A stretch of DNA of 49,481 nt, taken from NCBI RefSeq assembly GCF_002155915.1, contig NZ_MUME01000021.1, positions 205 through 49,685 of the forward strand, read 5' to 3'. The translations under genes were made by a program, and so were the position numbers. A model generated the notes under the pieces. The model was given only the letters and a program-made list of their open reading frames with translations, was not told the DNA's origin and made no database searches. Of this stretch, positions 44,686 through 49,481 are shown piece after piece. Source of the stretch: Streptomyces thermovulgaris. Lineage in GTDB: Bacteria; Actinomycetota; Actinomycetes; Streptomycetales; Streptomycetaceae. Each line of letters begins with the position of its first letter. Positions within the stretch are counted from its first letter, which is position 1.

Positions 44686-44805
44686 CGTCGGTCCCTGTTC
44701 GGGGTGTTTGTCACGTTGGCGAGGTCAGGGGTGCCCGGCGGCTCCGGGGGTGCCTGATGGGCGCGAGGGGCCCGGCGGCTCCGGCGTGCCCGGTGGCGCG
44801 GGCCG

Positions 44806-45771
44806 TCAGCCCCCGGCGAGGGCGGCGTCGCGGTACTTGACATAGGCGTCGGCCGGCTTGCCCAGATAGCTCCACGGGTATTCCGAGGCCAGGTTGCCCA
44901 GCCCACGGAAGTGCACGGCGGCCCGGGCACGGTCCCCGATCAGCGAGAAGAGGGCGGCGAAGCATCCCTGGACCGTGACCCACCCATAGGCGTGGGCGGG
45001 CCGGAAGTCCGGATGGAGCACCGAGCGCTCGGCGGCCTCGACGAGTTCGGCGTGGACATGGGGCTGCCGCAGGTACGCGGCGCGTTCCTGACTGGTGCGC
45101 AGATCCGCCCAGTGCTCCAGGTGCGCCTCCGCGACCAGGCCGCCGTTCAGCGCTCCGTCCGGTGCGTTCCGCAGGCACTCCTGGGCGAAGCCGTGGGCGG
45201 CCTGCCAGGTTCCGCCCCACTTGGGGCACAGCTGCTGGAGCAGACGTGCCTGGCCGGTGAAGTGGTGCGGATGATGAGCGGCCAGCCGGTCGTACCGGCG
45301 CCGCGCCTCGTTCTGCCCGAGCTCCAGTCCGCGAGCGGTGTTGAGCCGTTCGGCCCAGGCCGCGTCGTAGGACGGGTCGAGGGCGGTGGCCCGTATGAGC
45401 AGTTTCTCGGCCTCCCGCAGGTGCGCGTGGAAGGCGGCGAACTGCTCACGGCTGACGTCCTTGGCCCGCGCGTCGGTGCGGATCTCCCAGCCGGCCTCGA
45501 TCTCACGGGAGCCGAGCACGGTCAGGGCGAACACGTCGTCCGGATCGGCCGCGACCAGCTCGCGCAACGACTGCTCGACGCCCGGGATCTCGGCCAGCAC
45601 GCTGGTCGCGAAGGACCGGTCGGTGCCCTGCGGCAGGGAGTCGACGTACTGACGCACCGAGGCCCAGTCCCCCGCGGCGGCGTCCTGCCGCAGTCGGACG
45701 GCCTCGGGGAAGGCGGAGGCGACCTCGAAGTCGGGCGACGGCAGCGAGGACGCGGAGGAGGTGAACGACAT
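44806..45771 (-). CDS. DUF4034-like helical repeat protein
   Basis: A 321-residue soluble, alanine-rich helical protein. TPR-like pairs (LLIRATALDPSYDAAWAERL, RRYDRLAAHHPHHFTGQARL) and the block LCPKWGGTWQAAHGFAQE match the PKWGGS-type signature I associate with DUF4034. A paralogue with the same blocks lies at 48070-49167. Start: ATG at 45771; RBS is weak. Located directly upstream of the M16-like gene on the same strand, so the two may be an operon. Function unknown. Confidence 0.65.
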   Translation of the reverse strand: MSFTSSASSLPSPDFEVASAFPEAVRLRQDAAAGDWASVRQYVDSLPQGTDRSFATSVLAEIPGVEQSLRELVAADPDDVFALTVLGSREIEAGWEIRTDARAKDVSREQFAAFHAHLREAEKLLIRATALDPSYDAAWAERLNTARGLELGQNEARRRYDRLAAHHPHHFTGQARLLQQLCPKWGGTWQAAHGFAQECLRNAPDGALNGGLVAEAHLEHWADLRTSQERAAYLRQPHVHAELVEAAERSVLHPDFRPAHAYGWVTVQGCFAALFSLIGDRARAAVHFRGLGNLASEYPWSYLGKPADAYVKYRDAALAGG

Positions 45772-45872
45772 GCGCGGATCCTAAGGGAGACCTGTGACAG
45801 TGCCACCGACGGGAAGCCCGCAGGCCGGGCGGTGCGCGGCGGCGTTTTTCCGGTGACGCGCCGCCCTGTCGG

Positions 45873-46292
45873 TCAGGCGGTGGCCAGCTCGCACCAGACG
45901 ACCTTGCCCCGGTTGCCCTCCCTCGCCAGCGGCTGCCACCCCCACAGGTCGGCACAGGCCCGCACCAGCGCCAGCCCCCGCCCCTCCTCCAGGTCGGCGG
46001 CCTGCTCCAGGGGCACGGGCGGCTCCGGCGGCGCGGGGTCGGCGTCCCACGCCCCGATCCGCAGGACACCGGCCGACCAGCGGACACGGAGCGCGGCGGG
46101 CCCCTTGGTGTGCCGTACGGCGTTGGAGACCAGCTCGGCGGCGAGCAGTTCGGCCACGTCGACCAGACGGATCAGCCCGTGCAGGGTGAGGATCAGACGG
46201 AGGGTACGACGGCTGACCGTGACGGCACGTGGGTCGTTGGGGATGGAGAGGCAGTACTCCCAGGGGTCGGTCGTGATGCCGGTTTCGGGCAT
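45873..46292 (-). CDS. ATP-binding protein of the anti-sigma/serine kinase type
   Basis: A 139-residue GHKL-fold protein (HATPase_c_2, RsbW-like). Visible: N-box AAELVSNAVRHTKG, G1-box IGAWDADPAPPEPP and G2-box EEGRGLALVRACAD. Streptomyces contain dozens, most acting as anti-sigma or regulatory kinases. Start: ATG at 46292 with GGAG. It is divergent from the XRE/DUF397 cassette; in Streptomyces such ATPases commonly neighbour XRE-DUF397 pairs, so a functional link is plausible but not shown. Confidence 0.85.
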   Translation of the reverse strand: MPETGITTDPWEYCLSIPNDPRAVTVSRRTLRLILTLHGLIRLVDVAELLAAELVSNAVRHTKGPAALRVRWSAGVLRIGAWDADPAPPEPPVPLEQAADLEEGRGLALVRACADLWGWQPLAREGNRGKVVWCELATA

Positions 46293-46531
46293 GACTCAGC
46301 TCCATGAGGTGAGGTGAGAGAGGTAACGGTGATGAGCGGCGGATGCGGGCGGTGGCCTGCCGCAGCCGTCATGGCAGGACGGAGCGGTGCGCTTCCGGGG
46401 TCCCGGGATTCCGCAGCGTGTGCGTCGCGTCACCGACGGTAGGGCCACAATTTGGGACGCCGCAAGCCGTCACCGTCACATGCCCTCGAACGGGTCACGG
46501 CACCACCGCAGTTGAGGGCGAGGAGGAAGTC

Positions 46532-47383
46532 ATGCCGCGCAGGCGACAGCCCACCGCACGTCAAGAGCGCCTGGGTACTGAACTGCGTAGACTGCGTGAG
46601 GCCGCCGGGCTCAAAGGGCGCGAAGCCGCAGCACTGTTGGGCACGGACTCAGCGCAGATGAGTCAGATCGAGTCCGGCGCAGCAGGTGTGAGCGAGGAGC
46701 GCGTGCGACGCCTTGCTGCTCACTACGCCTGCACCGACGTCGAGTTGATCGATGCACTGGTGGCCATGGCCACCGATCGCACGCGCGGCTGGTGGGAGAA
46801 GTACCGGGGCGCGCTGCCCACACGGTTCCTCGACCTGGCCGAGCTGGAACACCACGCCACGTTCCTCCGAGAGGTGCAGTTCCTGTTCATCCCCGGTCTG
46901 CTCCAGACAGAGGAGTACGCCCGCGCCGTCTTCTCCTATCGAGTTCCCGAACTTCCCGCTCCGGAAATCGACTTGCGCGTCCAGCATCGAATGCAACGGA
47001 AGGTCGTCCTTGAAGGGCCGGCCGCCACTCCCTACGAAGCAGTCATCCACGAGGCGGCGCTGCGCATCAGAACCGGCGACCGTGCCGCCTCACGCACGCA
47101 GCTCACCCGCCTCCTGGAGCTGTCCGAGGCGGACCACATCAGCGTTCGTGTCATCCCCTTCGACCTGGACGGGTTCGCTGGTGCCGCGAGCGCCATGCTG
47201 TACGCGGGCGGCCCCGTCCCCAGGCTGGACACCGTTGTACGCGACGGACCTCATGGTGCGGCCTTCATCGACTCCGAGGCTCAACTCGGCGCATGCCGAG
47301 GGCTCTTCCATAAAGTGGTAGCGACCTCACTCGAAGTCGAACAGTCGCGCGACTTCATCCACAAGATGGCGAAGGAGCTGTGA
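46532..47383 (+). CDS. XRE regulator with DUF5753 domain
   Basis: A 283-residue regulator. Residues ~10-70 are a helix-turn-helix (LGTELRRLREAAGLKGREA, SAQMSQIESGAAGVSEERV). Residues ~95-275 are DUF5753 (LEHHATFLREVQFLFIPGLL, QTEEYARAVFS, VRVIPFDLDGFAGAAS). These BldB/WhiJ-like systems pair with a small DUF397 protein that antagonises DNA binding in development or antibiotic control. Start: ATG at 46532 after GAGGAGGAA. The stop is 7 bases from the first DUF397 gene. Confidence 0.93.
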   Translation: MPRRRQPTARQERLGTELRRLREAAGLKGREAAALLGTDSAQMSQIESGAAGVSEERVRRLAAHYACTDVELIDALVAMATDRTRGWWEKYRGALPTRFLDLAELEHHATFLREVQFLFIPGLLQTEEYARAVFSYRVPELPAPEIDLRVQHRMQRKVVLEGPAATPYEAVIHEAALRIRTGDRAASRTQLTRLLELSEADHISVRVIPFDLDGFAGAASAMLYAGGPVPRLDTVVRDGPHGAAFIDSEAQLGACRGLFHKVVATSLEVEQSRDFIHKMAKEL

Positions 47384-47390
47384 GGCATCC

Positions 47391-47615
47391 ATGGGCACCA
47401 TCAGCAACTGGCGCAAGTCGTCCTACTCAGGCCCTGGTGACGGCGATTCCTGCGTGGAGATCGCCCACTCTCGCACCCACGTAGCCATACGCGACTCCAA
47501 GACCCCGGCCAGGGCCATCCTCACCTTCCGGGCCGGAGCCTTCACCACCTTCATCGAAGCCCTCAAGAACCAGGGCCTCTCGACGGGGACCGGCCTCACC
47601 GGATCCCACGACTGA
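47391..47615 (+). CDS. DUF397 domain protein, copy 1
   Basis: A 74-residue partner of the upstream XRE regulator. DUF397 hallmarks: WRKSSYSGPGDGDSCVEIA, VAIRDSKTPARAILTF and FTTFIEALKNQ. The family (WhiJ-associated small proteins) acts as ligand-sensing or antagonist subunit. Start: ATG at 47391, 7 bases after the regulator stop, so probably coupled. Confidence 0.9.
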   Translation: MGTISNWRKSSYSGPGDGDSCVEIAHSRTHVAIRDSKTPARAILTFRAGAFTTFIEALKNQGLSTGTGLTGSHD

Positions 47616-47794
47616 TCAGCCTGGGACAGCCACGCGGGAACTGGAAGCGCCAAGGCGCAGCCAGATCCATACCAGCAGGATTGATCGTTGCGTGCAGAAC
47701 TGCTGTATGTGCTGGGCACGTGAGCGTGAAGAACACCAACACCAAGAGAACCTGAAGAGTCCGGCTCTGATCACTAAGAAGCTGTGAGGTACCC

Positions 47795-48019
47795 ATGGGC
47801 ACCACCGGCACCTGGCGCAAGTCGTCCTACTCGGGACCCGGCGACGGCAACGAGTGCGTCGAGATCACGAACTCCTCCACCCACATAGCCATACGCGACT
47901 CCAAGACCCCGGCCAGGGCCGTCCTCACCTTCCAGGCCGGAGCCTTCACCACCTTCATCGAAGCCCTCAAGAATCAGAGCCTCTCGACGGGGACCGGCCT
48001 CACCGGATCCCACGACTGA
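47795..48019 (+). CDS. DUF397 domain protein, copy 2
   Basis: A 74-residue paralogue of copy 1 with substitutions mainly in the N-terminal half (WRKSSYSGPGDGNECVEIT, NSSTHIAIRDSKTPARA) and an almost identical C-terminal half (FTTFIEALKNQSLSTGTG). Same start context. A spacer of 179 bases carries no gene. Retention of both copies suggests dosage or specialisation. Confidence 0.88.
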   Translation: MGTTGTWRKSSYSGPGDGNECVEITNSSTHIAIRDSKTPARAVLTFQAGAFTTFIEALKNQSLSTGTGLTGSHD

Positions 48020-48069
48020 CCGGTCCGGGACGACTGCGCCGACCCCGCGAATGGGTTGACCAGGTCGCG

Positions 48070-49167
48070 CTACGCGCTGCGGGCCGCAGTCGCGGACCGC
48101 CTGCCGGCGCGGAGGATGGCGATGGCGCGGGCACGGTCGAAGGCGGCGACGGGATCCCTGTGATACGTCCAAGGCTGCGCACCCACCCACGGCTCCAGCA
48201 GCCGGAACTGCTCAAGAGCCTCACGGCCCCGCCCGGCCTGGGCCAAGGCGGCGGCGAGCGTATGCCGGGCCAGCGGCAGCCGCGGGTCGTCGGCGGGTGC
48301 GGCGGAGACCGCGTCCAGAAGGGCGTTGATCGTGGATTTCGAGTTCCGGCCCGCGAACGGCATGAGGCCGGGGCCTTGCAGCGCCTGCTCGAAAGAGGCC
48401 ATCAGCGGCAGCACGGACAAGAGCGTGTGCGCGGGGGCGGAGGCGGCGGCTTCCTTCGCGAAACGGTAGGCCAGCTGGTCCGAGCCGCACCACTTGGCGC
48501 ACCAGTACTGAAGGGCCTCGAGGTGCCCGAAGAAGTGGTGCGGGGCGCGGGCGGTCAGCTCGCTCCACAGCTGGCGGAACTCCTCGTGCGGCAGGACGAG
48601 TCCGCGGGCTGCGGCGACCATCGTGACCCAAGGGGACGGGTCGTGCGGCGCCAGTGCGGCGGCCTCCTGAGCGGCGTACAGGGAGGCCGGCAGCAACTGC
48701 TGGAACTGGGCCATCCGTTCGGCGGGGACATCCTTGGCCAGGCCGGCACCACGGACGTCCCCGGCCCGATAGAGCAGCGCCTGCGCGTACACGGCCGCCG
48801 CGTCGGGATCCTTGGGCCGCTCGGCCTGCCAGGCGCTCAGCCACCGGTCGTCCTGGGAGGCGACAGAGGCGAGCGCACAGAGCCGGTCCCACCGCAGATC
48901 CCACTCCTGGCCCGCTGCGGCGAGCAGATCCGCACCCGGGCGCCAGTCGCCCTCCCGGGCCGCCTTCACGGCCTCGACCACCTCCGGCACAGGCGGGCTG
49001 TCCCGTGTCGGATCCAGCTCCGCACGCGGCAGAAGCCCGTACGCAGCGACGTCGACCCCGGCCGTCCCTTTCCGGTTGGCCCTGGCCAACCGGGTACTGC
49101 TCCACAGGGCCCAAATGATGACGGGGGTTCCCAGGATGCCAAAAATGTTCAGGAGCTCAGGGGACAT
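48070..49167 (-). CDS. DUF4034-like protein with N-terminal membrane helix
   Basis: A 365-residue protein beginning with one membrane helix (LLNIFGILGTPVIIWALW), then TPR-like alanine-rich helices. The blocks AAQEAAALAPHDPSPWVTMV, LTARAPHHFFGHLEALQY and WCAKWCGSDQLAYRFAKE are paralogous to ALDPSYDAAW, HHPHHFTGQA and CPKWGGTWQAAHGFAQE of the protein at 44806. Start uncertain: ATG at 49167 is used; ATG at 49218 is alternative; neither has a good ribosome site. Convergent with the DUF397 gene. Function unknown. Confidence 0.65.
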   Translation of the reverse strand: MSPELLNIFGILGTPVIIWALWSSTRLARANRKGTAGVDVAAYGLLPRAELDPTRDSPPVPEVVEAVKAAREGDWRPGADLLAAAGQEWDLRWDRLCALASVASQDDRWLSAWQAERPKDPDAAAVYAQALLYRAGDVRGAGLAKDVPAERMAQFQQLLPASLYAAQEAAALAPHDPSPWVTMVAAARGLVLPHEEFRQLWSELTARAPHHFFGHLEALQYWCAKWCGSDQLAYRFAKEAAASAPAHTLLSVLPLMASFEQALQGPGLMPFAGRNSKSTINALLDAVSAAPADDPRLPLARHTLAAALAQAGRGREALEQFRLLEPWVGAQPWTYHRDPVAAFDRARAIAILRAGRRSATAARSA

Positions 49168-49353
49168 GGCTTGCGGCGCTTTCGGATCAGCGTGCGAACG
49201 AATGACGCACACGATCATCTCGAACGGATGATCACAAGAAGCACACAGATCAGAGAAGATTGCATACGAACTACGCCTGGGCGCGAAGATCGTTCGCTTC
49301 TCTCAGGCCCTCCTCGATCACCACCTGAAGGAAATACGTGAAGGAGGCATACC

Positions 49354-49467
49354 GTGATCGACTGAGAGCTGTACCTGCCGACCTGCTGGATCGAGGTTCC
49401 GGCCCACCGGGCGAACAACCGGACCAGCGACGGGGCCGCCTTCGCCACCAAGCCGGTCCTCGCCTAA
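49354..49467 (+). pseudogene. IS701-type transposase remnant
   Basis: The frame reads VID-stop-ELYLP, then TCWIEVPAHRANNRTSDG, AAFATKPVLA and TAA. IS701-family transposases contain ALIDRELYLPxSW and FATKPELA; here the Arg codon CGA has become TGA. About 38 codons remain. The window ends just after AAGGGCTGTCCCGTAA, which resembles an insertion-sequence end. Confidence 0.55.
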
Positions 49468-49481
49468 GGGCTGTCCCGTAA

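Larger units (their letters stand above)
47372..48019 (+). repeat. tandem duplication of the DUF397 unit
   Basis: Two direct units, ~47372-47615 and ~47776-48019, offset by 404 bases. Each starts with the last codons of the XRE gene (AAGGAGCTGTGAGG and AAGAAGCTGTGAGG) and covers a whole DUF397 gene. The 160-base spacer is unrelated. Confidence 0.7.

Noticed and set aside
49215..49451. A 78-codon minus-strand ORF at the right edge
   Set aside because: It runs antisense to the transposase remnant and has no recognisable features.

Overview
The window is high-GC actinobacterial DNA, almost certainly from a Streptomyces chromosome. The gene order cyclopropane synthase-like methyltransferase, type II NADH dehydrogenase, Ppx/GppA phosphatase, DUF501 protein, FtsB/DivIC, enolase, two Rpf-type cell-wall lytic proteins, cytochrome P450, MazG and SurA-like lipoprotein is a conserved Streptomyces core block (roughly the SCO3089-SCO3104 region of S. 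coelicolor, from memory). GTG and TTG starts, GTGA/ATGA overlaps, XRE/DUF397 pairs and rare TTA codons fit the same genus.

Layout. (1) 1-3240: a DUF4287 protein, a Bax inhibitor-1 family membrane protein and a 4-hydroxybenzoate 3-monooxygenase (pobA) broken by one missing base. (2) 3240-14490: an accessory, mosaic island ending at a tRNA-Leu(TAA) gene, i.e. bldA by anticodon. It holds a glycerol-3-phosphate dehydrogenase joined to the remnant of an HPr-kinase-like gene, two near-identical copies of a primase/polymerase-like gene, two XRE/TPR-type regulators, and a small sugar-modification set (hexapeptide acyltransferase, GT2 glycosyltransferase, NAD-dependent epimerase). Three pairs of direct repeats run through it: a gpsA tail, the primpol-like gene, and the tRNA 3' end plus flank. 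Both regulators and the epimerase carry TTA codons, the codon read by the adjacent tRNA. (3) 14995-29640: core block with an ABC exporter, Cfa-like methyltransferase, ndh, ppx, DUF501, ftsB, eno, rpfA, rpfC and a P450. Regulatory elements here include a parS-like ParB site inside a terminator hairpin, Rex-type operators upstream of ndh, and a ydaO-type c-di-AMP riboswitch before rpfA. (4) 29700-40405: two small membrane proteins, a 2.1-kaa secreted Rhs protein with a lysine-rich, membrane-active-looking C-terminal tip, and a divergent DNRLRE/FG-GAP secreted protein. (5) 40482-46292: MazG, SurA-like lipoprotein, an M16-peptidase-like membrane protein with a DUF4034-like partner, and a serine-kinase-type ATPase. 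(6) 46532-49481: an XRE/DUF397 cassette with a tandem DUF397 duplication, a second DUF4034-like protein and an IS701-type transposase remnant.

The genes most likely to work as units are: the Rhs protein with the four-helix membrane protein just downstream as candidate immunity; the epimerase, glycosyltransferase and acyltransferase as a glycan or glycolipid modification set; ppx, DUF501 and ftsB as an overlapping or close operon; and the primpol-like gene with a translationally coupled 32-residue membrane peptide. The strongest leads are the Rhs tip with its candidate immunity gene, and the bldA-adjacent island of repeated modules whose regulators need that same tRNA.
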